From JANXLS01 sp035308565 (GTDB lineage: Bacteria > Planctomycetota > SZUA-567 > H5-PLA8): a stretch of 64,000 nt of DNA. Shown one piece after another: positions 7,462 through 15,146 of this stretch. The stretch covers positions 1-64,000 of the forward strand of contig DATGGK010000128.1 in assembly GCA_035308565.1 (NCBI GenBank), in the 5' to 3' direction. The notes beneath the pieces were generated by a model, which ran no database searches, was not told the origin of the DNA, and worked only from the letters and a program-made list of their open reading frames with translations. Each line of letters opens with the position of its first letter. The stretch's first letter is position 1. A program made the translations under genes and the position numbers.

Positions 7462-10158
7462 CTACCGCTTTTTTTGCTGCGCCAGCCGCAATTCAAAATT
7501 GGCGAGCCACTTTGTCCAATCGCTGCCGTTGCTGCTGAATTGCCGCACTCGCGCCGCCTGCGCCGCGGCCGTTTCCCAATCCTTTGCCGCCAGCGCGCAC
7601 TCCGCGTACAACATGCACAAATAATCCGTGTTACCGGCCGTTTTCTCAAGCAGCTTGCAGGCGCTGAAATCCCGCCCGTTTTGGTGTAACTTGAGCCCCA
7701 AAACGTTCACCAGTGTGGGCGCATTCCGCAGCTTTTCGCCCAACGCCGCCAGCTTCTCCACCTGATCGACAGCAAATTCATCCCGCGCGAACACCGTCAT
7801 CCAGCCCAGCACCGGCGCTTCCGAATGAACAGCCTCCAACTCCAGCGCGTTGGACCACGCGGAAACACCTTTGTCGTCCGCGTGGCGTTTGAATTCCGAA
7901 GCACCTTTAAGCGCATGATACCAGATGGCTTCTTTTTTACTAGCGGCAAGCGCGGCGGGAGTCAGCGGCGCCAAAGCTTGCTCGGCGCTCTCAAATTCCT
8001 TCCTCTTCCACAAATAAATCGCCCGCTCCACGCAGGCCTGCGGCGAATCGCCTTCCCACAGTTGCAGAATCTCCTCCAGGTCGCAATCCGCATTCTCCAT
8101 CCATTGAGCGATGCCAGGCGCGTAGCCCGGATCGATGCGAATCAGACTTCGAAACGCCGCCAGCGCCTCAGCTACTCGCTGAGCGCGGACCGAACCGACC
8201 GGCGGCGCCATTTTGACGCGCGTCAGCCAATACGAACCGAGTTCCAAAAGCAGCACGCGATTTCCCGGCGATAATTCCAGCGCGCGCCGGCGCAACGCAT
8301 CCGCCGCCGTCCAATCGCCAAGCGCGGCGCTGAGCCTGGATGCGGCCCAGGGCATTTCGAAATCGCGCGGCGAAAGTGCCTGCGCCGCCAGCGCATGCTC
8401 CAATCCGCGCGCCCACGCAGCACGTTCTTCCTCGGTAGCCGTTGTGAAAGTCCGGCCTGCCTTTCTGGCTTCATCGACGCTGTTCAACGCGGCCATCGCC
8501 GCGCCAAAATGCAATTGCGCTTCGCCCGGGTCAATGGCCGTCGGACGTTCCCAGCCAGACACGTCCTTTCCAAATTTGAATGGAACGTCCCATTGCCCGA
8601 ACAACGGGCTGGCCGCGAAGGCAATGCCGTTTCGGCCTGCAATGAATGCGCTCCATCCCAGCGCCGCCAGCAGCGCAATACCGAGCGGAATGCGCAAATA
8701 GAAGCGCCGGCTTCCAGCCGGCTGAACGTCCGCGCTTCGCGCGAGCATTCCCGCCAGAAAAAAGAACGCCAGCGCCAAGCTCGGTTCGCGCAGCGGAAAA
8801 TCAAGAGCCGTAGAGATGAGCACCGTGACGACGCCGGCCAGCGGCACAAGCCGCAGCACGACTTCTTTACCGAAGCGCCGGCTTCCAGCCGGCTGGAAGC
8901 CGGCGCTCCATTCAAATGCCGTGGCTTCTTCGCCACGCGGCAGATTCTTCTTCCACGCCAGCAGCCAGAAAAAAGTCAGCGCCACAGCCAGTGCGAGCGC
9001 AGGCAGGCCGGCTTCGATGGCCAATTGCAGCCAGTCGCTGTGCAGGCGATTCCAGCGCCCGTCGAGCGTCGCCGGTTGAATCGGCGTGAAGGCGTATTCG
9101 AACCCGCCCAGCCCGTGGCCGAATAACCTCGCATCCGTCGAATTCAAAAGCTGCGTCGAAACCTTGATCGCGGCCATGCGCTCACCGGATTCCTCGTCAC
9201 CCAGTTTCGTGAGCCGTTCCATCAATCTCTGCGCGCCAAAAGTTAGCGCCAACGCCGCGTAGCCGAGCACCACAATCAGCGGAAGCGCCAGAAATGCGGC
9301 GCGTTGAATGCGCTCCACACGCGATCCGCCCCACGCGCTTTCCTTTTGTTCGCGCCACGTCTGCACCGTCCAGATCAGCGCAATCGATGCCAACCCGATT
9401 CCAAACGCGACGATGGTCAGCCGGCTGAGAGTCAGCACCATGCTCATGCCCATTCCCGCGATAATCAGAAGCAGCGCCAGTTGCCGCGCGCGCCGGCGCA
9501 ATTCGTCGCGCCGCCCGGCGTCCGGCTCCTTAAATGTCGCCAGAAACAGCGCCAGCGCGCAGGACAGGCACAGTGCCTCCATTACCGCAAAACGGTTGGC
9601 GCTGATCAAAATGCCGCTCACGCGCGGATGCTGAATTTTTTCGGCGCTCCACGATTTTACGTCGAAGCCCATCCATTGGATCAGCGCCAGCGCGGCCAAT
9701 ACCGCGCCGGTGCTCGTCAGCGCGATATACGCCCATTTGATGCGCAGAGTGTCCGCTCCCGCGCGGCCGCGGATGGCTGAGTTGAAGCAGGCGCCGAGCA
9801 TGCCCGCCGCAAAATAGGCGAGCGCGTAGGGCAGCGTGCGCACGCTGATCGACGCCGAAACAGTCGGTCCCGACGCGCCAAACGCATCGCGCGCCACCAT
9901 CGCGCCCAGCCACGCCAACATCAAATACGCACTGATTTGCAGGGCGCGCGGTACAGGAAAAAAATCTGATTTGAAAATCAGCGCCAGAAAAACATGCAGC
10001 GCGCCGAGCGCGCAGACCAAGCCGGCCGTCAGCCCGCTGATCCACGGCGGATACGAACCGTACACGAACGGCGCAAGCGCGATCACGCCAAGCGCGAGAT
10101 AGAGCACTCCGCGTTGTAGTGGATGCTGGTAATCTTGATTGGATTGCTCTGGAGACAT
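7462..10158 (-). CDS. O-antigen ligase/polymerase family protein with TPR-like periplasmic tail
   Basis: An 898-aa inner-membrane protein. Residues about 15-490 contain a dozen hydrophobic segments with a large loop carrying the Wzy_C-type block (LFGHGLGGFEYAFTPIQP, then a short RLHSDWLQLAIEAGLPAL), which is diagnostic for the O-antigen ligase/polymerase family. Residues 500-898 are soluble and Ala/Leu/Glu rich, with TPR-like repeats. The family joins or polymerises lipid-linked glycans on the periplasmic face, and here it presumably makes the exopolysaccharide exported by the downstream genes. I use ATG 10158, because the 15-nt longer version would start with TTG. Two near-identical short peptides ending QPAGSRRF are encoded by palindromic repeats inserted in frame (8701-8724 and 8872-8907). 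Confidence 0.85.
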   Translation of the reverse strand: MSPEQSNQDYQHPLQRGVLYLALGVIALAPFVYGSYPPWISGLTAGLVCALGALHVFLALIFKSDFFPVPRALQISAYLMLAWLGAMVARDAFGASGPTVSASISVRTLPYALAYFAAGMLGACFNSAIRGRAGADTLRIKWAYIALTSTGAVLAALALIQWMGFDVKSWSAEKIQHPRVSGILISANRFAVMEALCLSCALALFLATFKEPDAGRRDELRRRARQLALLLIIAGMGMSMVLTLSRLTIVAFGIGLASIALIWTVQTWREQKESAWGGSRVERIQRAAFLALPLIVVLGYAALALTFGAQRLMERLTKLGDEESGERMAAIKVSTQLLNSTDARLFGHGLGGFEYAFTPIQPATLDGRWNRLHSDWLQLAIEAGLPALALAVALTFFWLLAWKKNLPRGEEATAFEWSAGFQPAGSRRFGKEVVLRLVPLAGVVTVLISTALDFPLREPSLALAFFFLAGMLARSADVQPAGSRRFYLRIPLGIALLAALGWSAFIAGRNGIAFAASPLFGQWDVPFKFGKDVSGWERPTAIDPGEAQLHFGAAMAALNSVDEARKAGRTFTTATEEERAAWARGLEHALAAQALSPRDFEMPWAASRLSAALGDWTAADALRRRALELSPGNRVLLLELGSYWLTRVKMAPPVGSVRAQRVAEALAAFRSLIRIDPGYAPGIAQWMENADCDLEEILQLWEGDSPQACVERAIYLWKRKEFESAEQALAPLTPAALAASKKEAIWYHALKGASEFKRHADDKGVSAWSNALELEAVHSEAPVLGWMTVFARDEFAVDQVEKLAALGEKLRNAPTLVNVLGLKLHQNGRDFSACKLLEKTAGNTDYLCMLYAECALAAKDWETAAAQAARVRQFSSNGSDWTKWLANFELRLAQQKKR
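8701..8724. repeat. palindromic repeat in coding sequence (copy 1)
   Basis: 24 bases identical to 8872-8895, containing AGCGCCGGCTTCCAGCCGGCTG. It lies inside the O-antigen ligase gene and adds a QPAGSRRF-type peptide in frame. Confidence 0.85.
8872..8907. repeat. perfect 34-bp palindrome in coding sequence (copy 2)
   Basis: Bases 8874-8907 are a perfect palindrome (17-bp arms beginning AGCGCCGGCTTCC). The first half repeats 8701-8724. It is read as SAGFQPAGSRRF in the protein. Confidence 0.9.
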
Positions 10159-10191
10159 TATCCGGAACTTCAAAGGCCCATTCGGGCAATT

Positions 10192-10246
10192 GGGGCTATA
10201 GTCTTATAGGCCCTATAGGTCCTATAAGCCCTATTAGGCCTATTTC
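10192..10246. repeat. nonamer array (GGCCCTATA family)
   Basis: GGCCCTATA-GGTCCTATA-AGCCCTATT-AGGCCTATT and flanking degenerate units, period 9 nt. It fills most of the 111-nt gap between the ligase gene and the HEAT gene upstream of it. Confidence 0.75.
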
Positions 10247-10269
10247 ATCGCACGAACTTTATTTCCGCA

Positions 10270-10761
10270 CTACTGCGCGCCGATCTTCTCCCACCACGAT
10301 TCCCACTGCTGCACGGCTTCCTCGCGCTCTTCAGGCGTGCCTTTGGCTTTGAATGGAATGAACTGCCGCGTGAGCTGCATCAAAGCATTGGCCGCCAAGC
10401 CGCGAATGCGCGCGTCGTCGTCGCGCAGGAAGCGGATGAAATAAGGGATGGCCTCCTGCGCTTTCAATTCAGTGAGCGCTTCGATCACCGGCCCGTGCGA
10501 ACCGAAGTCGTTGGAGTCCAGCAGCGCGATCAGCGCCGGCACCGCGGATTGGTCGCCCAGTTTGCCCAGCGCTTCCGCCGCGGCGAAACGCACCGCGCCC
10601 ACGCCGTCGTGCAGCACGCGCACCAGCGGCACGACCGCGCGCTGGTCGCCGCCTTCGCCGAGTTTTTCGCAGGCGTCGCGCCGCACTTCCCAGACGCGAT
10701 GGTTGAGGTCCTTGAGATAGAGATCGAGATCGCTCTGGGAAATTTTGATTTCGTTTGACAC
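10270..10761 (-). CDS. HEAT-repeat protein
   Basis: A 163-aa soluble protein built of about four HEAT repeats (residues 10-140): RRDACEKLGEGGDQRAVVPL, then FAAAEALGKLGDQSAVPAL, then VIEALTELKAQEAIPYFI, then GLAANALMQLT. It ends in a conserved-looking QWESWWEK segment. HEAT repeats are protein-binding scaffolds, and the sequence shows no catalytic motif. It is the first gene of the polysaccharide operon in the direction of transcription, so it may help assemble or regulate that system, but this is inference from position. ATG 10761 opens the first repeat. Confidence 0.85.
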   Translation of the reverse strand: MSNEIKISQSDLDLYLKDLNHRVWEVRRDACEKLGEGGDQRAVVPLVRVLHDGVGAVRFAAAEALGKLGDQSAVPALIALLDSNDFGSHGPVIEALTELKAQEAIPYFIRFLRDDDARIRGLAANALMQLTRQFIPFKAKGTPEEREEAVQQWESWWEKIGAQ

Positions 10762-10846
10762 GGTGAAATCCTCGAACGCTGAAATAACGATTCCCTGCTT
10801 ACAGCCGCCTCATTCAACATCGACACTTTATCATATCACATGAAAT

Positions 10847-10875
10847 TTGCCATGTGCTGCATTTGAGGATATTAT
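10847..10875 (+). promoter_or_regulatory. sigma70-type promoter for the ECF sigma gene
   Basis: TTGCCA (10847-10852) and TATTAT (10870-10875) are each 5 of 6 matches to the -35 and -10 consensus with a 17-nt spacer, in an AT-rich stretch unlike its surroundings. The transcript would have a leader of about 180 nt containing two 19-bp palindromes. Confidence 0.55.
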
Positions 10876-10997
10876 ATAAATGTTGCGGGACGGGCACACG
10901 GAGTGCTTATTATGCATCTATAGGGCCTTTTGGCGCGTCTTGATGTTGGTCTGCTTTGTATTGTGCCGGACTACTGAATAGAATGGTTCTCGTGTGG

Positions 10998-11044
10998 TGC
11001 AGGCTTCCAGCCTGCAGTTTTGTGGTGCAGGCGGCCCGCCTGCA
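10998..11044. repeat. two 19-bp palindromes in the sigma-gene leader
   Basis: TGCAGGCTTCCAGCCTGCA (10998-11016) and TGCAGGCGGCCCGCCTGCA (11026-11044) are both perfect palindromes sharing outer arms. They end 17 nt before the start codon of the ECF sigma gene and would form hairpins in its mRNA. They resemble the dispersed palindromes elsewhere in this window, so they may be mobile repeats and not dedicated regulators. Confidence 0.8.
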
Positions 11045-11061
11045 ATTCGCCGGAAGTGCGC

Positions 11062-11646
11062 ATGGATGATACAGTGGAGCGCGGGTTGATCGTGCGCTTT
11101 CAAAGCGGCGATCTCAGCGCTTATAGTGAACTGTTCGAGAGCAACCACCGCCGGGTCTTGAACCTGGGCCTGCGGATGCTGCGCAACGAGGAATCAGCGC
11201 TGGATGTCGCACAGGAAGTCTTCATGCGCGCCTATGAGGAACTGCCCAACTGGCGCGGCGAAGCACGCTTCAGCACGTGGCTTTATCGCACCGCGCTCAA
11301 CGTCTGTTTCGAACGCATCCGCGCCGAAGAAAAGCAGCGCCGCATCCGCGACCGCAGCCCCGAAGAAGAACTCACTCCCTCTCCGGAAATCAATCTCTCC
11401 GCCAATGAAGTGCGCTCGGCCATCGACAAGGCCATAAAGACCCTTCCCTCGCGGCAGCAGACGATCTTTGTGTTGAAGCAATACGAAGAGCTGCGCTTCT
11501 CCGAAATTGCGGGCATGCTTGAGATCACCGAAGGCGGTGCTAAGGCGAGTTACCACAAAGCCTTAATGGCACTTCGCGAACGGCTGAAAGAATGGGCGCC
11601 CAACGGCGTGCGCGCGGGTGAAAGCGAGAAGCTTAACGAATTGTAA
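11062..11646 (+). CDS. ECF RNA polymerase sigma factor (RpoE-like)
   Basis: A 194-aa sigma-70 family protein. Region 2 spans about residues 10-80: LIVRFQSGDLSAYSELFE, ALDVAQEVFMRAYEEL (the region 2.2 core-binding helix) and FSTWLYRTALNVC. Region 4 spans about 125-175, with LPSRQQTIFVLKQYEELRFSEIA followed by a recognition helix. There is no region 1 or 3, as expected for the ECF group, which directs RNA polymerase to envelope-stress or signal-responsive promoters. ATG 11062 is preceded by GGAAG; the longer frame upstream would run through the palindromes. The next gene (120 nt downstream) looks like its membrane-bound regulator. Confidence 0.9.
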   Translation: MDDTVERGLIVRFQSGDLSAYSELFESNHRRVLNLGLRMLRNEESALDVAQEVFMRAYEELPNWRGEARFSTWLYRTALNVCFERIRAEEKQRRIRDRSPEEELTPSPEINLSANEVRSAIDKAIKTLPSRQQTIFVLKQYEELRFSEIAGMLEITEGGAKASYHKALMALRERLKEWAPNGVRAGESEKLNEL

Positions 11647-11765
11647 GGTTTGGCATTTCACACGGATGGTGAAATAAGGTAGTAAACTGACCTCCTCGAT
11701 CTGTCACCAGTTATAGGAATTGTTGGGAACGAGCTAATGGTCTGTGAAATATTTGGATTACGACG

Positions 11766-13610
11766 ATGTCTCTCGAAATTATCAAACCAGCCGATCTTCT
11801 AGGCGCTTACCTGAGCAACGAACTGTCTCCGGAAGAACGCCGCGCCGTCGAACGTTATTTGAATGAAGATCCTGCGGCCACCGAATTGCTCGACGAAATG
11901 CGCGAATTGACGCTGCTGCTGAAGGAAGGCGAGCGAGAAGTTTCGCAGGCCACCATCGACGCGCTGCGCCGCACGGTCCTCCAAAAAATCCGCGAAAAGC
12001 AGCTCAAAGCGCTCGTCACAGTCAGCATCACCGGCGACTTGACCGAGCAGGAACGAGCTGACGTAAAATACTACATGTCGGCACATCCGGCAGCCGAAGC
12101 GGCGCAAAAACAGGCGCTCTCCACGGCGGTGCTGCTGAAAGAAGGCAACGTTTCCGCAAATGACGCGCTCGCCGGCAAACTTCGGGAGAAGCTCAAAAGC
12201 GTTTTACCCGCCGCGGCCATGGCGAGAAGTCAAAAGACAGAGCCGCTAATCCGCAGCGCCTCGTCGGAAAGCGCCCGCACATCGCGCCCCTCGCTGCGCG
12301 TCTTCGTGCGTCCGGAAAACCCGTGGCGCAAGCGCTTCATCACCGTTGCGGCCAGCATCGCTGCACTGCTGGCCATTGGCGTTTTTGTGCGCGCATGGTG
12401 GATCAACCGTTCCGCCAACCCAGTCGCGACGAGCGGCGGCGAGAACATCATTCCGAACGAAGGCAAAGTTGACGCGGATCACGATCGAAAAGAGATCGTT
12501 CCAGTCCCCAATCCGAATTACGTTGAAAACGGCACTGACCAAGTTGCCCCGCCGAAGAACCCTGGCGATCGAAACGTCCCGCCACCGAAAAAGCGCGACG
12601 AAACGATCGCGACGCAGCAGCAGAACCCCGTCGTCCCGCCGAAAGACAATTCGAATCAGCCGGATCAGAAAATCGCGGTCGATGTAGCACCGAAGACGAA
12701 CGCTGTGCCCGACGAAAAGCAGCCGGTTCCGCCGAATTCGAAGACCGCGAACAACGATCCAAAAAAGAGCGTCACGCCCGATAACACAGTGCCGACGCCA
12801 CCGAACGTGGCGCCAAACAATAATGTGCCGGTGCCGCCAACGGAAGTCGTAGGCCCTGCGAAAAACAGCAGTGGCGGCGTGCCATTTGTTCCCAACATTC
12901 CAAATCCAATCGCGCCTAACAATCCCAATCCACTTGTGCCGCCAGTCCCGTCCATTGATGTCGCGGGCGGATCGGGAACAGTCGTTCCCCCAAAGGTTCC
13001 GAACACGCCTCAAAATGGTCTGGGCACGACCAGTGCGAACACGCCGCCTCCGGCGAACGGCATCGCCACCGTCGGCAGCATCAAAAACGGAGACGTCCAG
13101 GTTTCCGCGCCCGGCGGCGCCACGTCGGTCAGCGCCAAATCGGGCGACACCCTCGCTTCAGGCTCCAAAATCGTGACCTCCGGCACCTCGCTCATTGCGC
13201 TCAACATCGGCGGCGGCGGGCTGCTTTATGTAAAAAGCAATTCCTCGGTTGTCGTGAATTTCGGCGCTCAAACGGCTGTGACGCTGATCGCCGGCGAAAT
13301 CTACTACAACCCCGTCGGCGCGCCCAAAGCCAGTCTCACCGTCAGCGCCGGGCAAGTTCAAGCGCCCAAGCTCGGCGAAGCCGATGTCACCCTCTCCGGT
13401 GGCCGTTTGGTCGTACTCAACGAAAGCAACGCCGCGCTGAAACTCGGCAAGCTCTCCGCCGCACCGGGGGACGAATCCAGCATCGCCGCCGACGGCAGCG
13501 ACGCCTGGCGCAAAGACACCGCGCCCGCCATCACCGACAACGGCCTCTGGCGCCAGCCGGTGATGCTCGACCTCGATTCGCTCAAAGCGCGAAAATCCCG
13601 CAGCCGCTAA
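11766..13610 (+). CDS. putative anti-sigma factor with FecR-like domain
   Basis: A 614-aa single-pass membrane protein. Residues 1-150 contain two related helical modules, each ending AxLLKEG (PADLLGAYLSNELSPEERR..., and again ITGDLTEQERADVKYY...), similar to the anti-sigma N-terminal fold but without the HxxxCxxC zinc motif. A TM helix spans about 191-212 (FITVAASIAALLAIGVFVRA). It is followed by a long disordered Pro/Asn/Lys linker (220-430) and a FecR-like beta domain (about 431-545: GDTLASGSKIVTSGTSLIAL, then NSSVVVNFG). In FecR systems the periplasmic domain senses a signal and the cytoplasmic part controls an ECF sigma factor, which is the gene directly upstream. No ribosome-binding site is obvious. 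The assignment rests on architecture and position. Confidence 0.7.
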   Translation: MSLEIIKPADLLGAYLSNELSPEERRAVERYLNEDPAATELLDEMRELTLLLKEGEREVSQATIDALRRTVLQKIREKQLKALVTVSITGDLTEQERADVKYYMSAHPAAEAAQKQALSTAVLLKEGNVSANDALAGKLREKLKSVLPAAAMARSQKTEPLIRSASSESARTSRPSLRVFVRPENPWRKRFITVAASIAALLAIGVFVRAWWINRSANPVATSGGENIIPNEGKVDADHDRKEIVPVPNPNYVENGTDQVAPPKNPGDRNVPPPKKRDETIATQQQNPVVPPKDNSNQPDQKIAVDVAPKTNAVPDEKQPVPPNSKTANNDPKKSVTPDNTVPTPPNVAPNNNVPVPPTEVVGPAKNSSGGVPFVPNIPNPIAPNNPNPLVPPVPSIDVAGGSGTVVPPKVPNTPQNGLGTTSANTPPPANGIATVGSIKNGDVQVSAPGGATSVSAKSGDTLASGSKIVTSGTSLIALNIGGGGLLYVKSNSSVVVNFGAQTAVTLIAGEIYYNPVGAPKASLTVSAGQVQAPKLGEADVTLSGGRLVVLNESNAALKLGKLSAAPGDESSIAADGSDAWRKDTAPAITDNGLWRQPVMLDLDSLKARKSRSR

Positions 13611-13612
13611 AC

Positions 13613-13684
13613 AGGAGCGGCGGCACTCTTGCCGCCGTTATTGGCGCTTCCAATGATATCGGCGGCAGGAGTGCCGCCGCTCCT
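13613..13684. repeat. long palindromic element (24-bp arms)
   Basis: Arms 13613-13636 and 13661-13684 pair over 24 bp with one mismatch, separated by 24 nt. The right arm (GGCGGCAGGAGTGCCGCCGC and four more bases) is identical to 57083-57106, inside another gene. It could act as a transcription terminator after the anti-sigma gene, but the T-tract is short and the second copy points to a dispersed repeat. Confidence 0.88.
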
Positions 13685-13767
13685 TTTCAAAACAAAATTG
13701 AATTTCCCCCCGCAAAACCGTATCGTATCGCCCTCATTTCAATGTCGCCGTCCCCGGAAGCCCGCTC

Positions 13768-14763
13768 ATGTCCACGCGTCCGACCAGCAGCCATTACCTC
13801 CCATTCGAAGGGCCCATTAAAGAATTCGACGACCGCATCCGCAAGCTTGAAGAACTTTGCAAGCAGAACGACATGGACCTAAGCCAGGAGATTTCGCGCC
13901 AGATCGCCTTGCGCGAATTGACTCAAAAAGAAATCTTCGCGCATCTCACCGCGTGGGACCGCATCCAGCTTGCGCGCCATGTCCATCGTCCGCAGACCGC
14001 CGATTACGTCGAAATGATGTGCGAGGAATTTATCGAACTGCACGGCGACCGCAGCTTCGCCGACGACCGCGCCATTCTCGCCGGCCTGGCGCAAGTGGAC
14101 GGCGCGCGCTTCATGCTCATCGGCCAGCACAAAGGCCGCGATATCCACGAACGCTCCGCCTGCAATTTCGGTTCGCCGCAGCCCGAAGGCTACCGCAAAG
14201 CGCTGCAGAAAATGCGTGTCGCCGAAAAGCTCAAGCTGCCCATCGTCTGCCTGATCGACACGAAAGGCGCCGCGCCCGACATCGGCGCCGAAGAGCGCGG
14301 CCAGTCGCAGGCCATTGCCTTTAACCTGATGGTCATGTCCGGCTTGAAAGTGCCGATCGTCTGCGTCGTCATCGGCGAAGGCGGCTCGGGCGGCGCGTTG
14401 GGTATCGGCGTCGGCGACCGGCTGCTGGTCCACGAATACGCGTACTTCAGCGTGATCAGTCCCGAAGGCTGCGCCTCGATATTGTGGAAAGACGCCGAAC
14501 GCAAAGCCGACGCGGCCGAAGCGCTGCGCATCACCTCGCCCGAACTGCTGCGTCTGGGCATCGTGGACGCCATCGTCCCCGAACCGCTCGGCGGCGCGCA
14601 CCGCGACCGCGCCGGCGCCGCGAAGCTCTTGAAGAAAACACTGCTCAAAGAACTAAACGACCTGAGCGCGTTCTCCACCGACGTGCTGCTCGCCCGCCGT
14701 TACAAAAAGCTGCGCGCACTGGGGCGCTACCGCGAGGAGGCGCCGGAGGCGGTGAAGAACTGA
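13768..14763 (+). CDS. accA: acetyl-CoA carboxylase carboxyltransferase subunit alpha
   Basis: A 331-aa cytoplasmic enzyme. With AccD (not in the window) it moves the carboxyl group from carboxybiotin to acetyl-CoA, the committed step of fatty-acid synthesis. Diagnostic blocks are ADYVEMMCEEFIELHGDRSF (80-100), ACNFGSPQPEGYRKAL, GAEERGQSQAIAFNLMVMS, VVIGEGGSGGALGIGVGDRL and FSVISPEGCASILWKD. Length and order match the family. One motif departs from consensus: the usual IDTPGAYPGIGAEERGQ reads IDTKGAAPDIGAEERGQ, so the Pro, Tyr and Gly near the active site are replaced. Because the rest is intact it is probably functional but worth checking. It stands alone on its strand. Confidence 0.93.
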   Translation: MSTRPTSSHYLPFEGPIKEFDDRIRKLEELCKQNDMDLSQEISRQIALRELTQKEIFAHLTAWDRIQLARHVHRPQTADYVEMMCEEFIELHGDRSFADDRAILAGLAQVDGARFMLIGQHKGRDIHERSACNFGSPQPEGYRKALQKMRVAEKLKLPIVCLIDTKGAAPDIGAEERGQSQAIAFNLMVMSGLKVPIVCVVIGEGGSGGALGIGVGDRLLVHEYAYFSVISPEGCASILWKDAERKADAAEALRITSPELLRLGIVDAIVPEPLGGAHRDRAGAAKLLKKTLLKELNDLSAFSTDVLLARRYKKLRALGRYREEAPEAVKN

Positions 14764-15146
14764 GATTTATGGCGGTTACGACAGCGTATCGGGTAGAATA
14801 CTGGCGTGGAATTGTGAGGCGATTAGAGAGAGCGTCTAATGATAATTGTGGAGTTCTATGCGACACGCGAAAAAATTGCCAAAGAATTCAACAACGGCAC
14901 GCGGACGTTTCTGATTTGTGAAAAGCCGCGTTTATGATTCCGTGAGTTGGCTCCACTTTTTTCCTACCAAAAACATAAAATCGTGCTACAGTCGCTCGGT
15001 GCGATAATGATCGATTTGCGGCGAAGCGTATTTTCAAAAAATCCACTTCGTTGCAGCATTGAGAAGGGATTTTGCGTCTTTCCGTGGTGTACGCTCTTGC
15101 AGCCGTAACAGGTATTGCCGTGTCAAACAGCTTAAGGAGGGTTTCC
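14764..15146. other. 383-bp gap upstream of the redoxin gene
   Basis: Less GC-rich than its surroundings, with no convincing gene. It presumably holds the promoter of the gene at 15147; AT-rich candidates lie near 14950-15010 (TAAAAT, GATAAT), but I cannot pair them with a good -35 box. A clear ribosome-binding site (AAGGAGG, 15134-15140) ends the gap. Confidence 0.5.

Noticed and set aside
13613..13684. Intrinsic terminator after the anti-sigma gene
   Set aside because: The arms are perfect but the T-tract is only four bases, and one arm is identical to a copy within a coding gene, so I treat it as a dispersed repeat.
14839..14937. 32-codon ORF upstream of the selenoprotein gene
   Set aside because: No ribosome-binding site and no recognisable sequence; too short to support.
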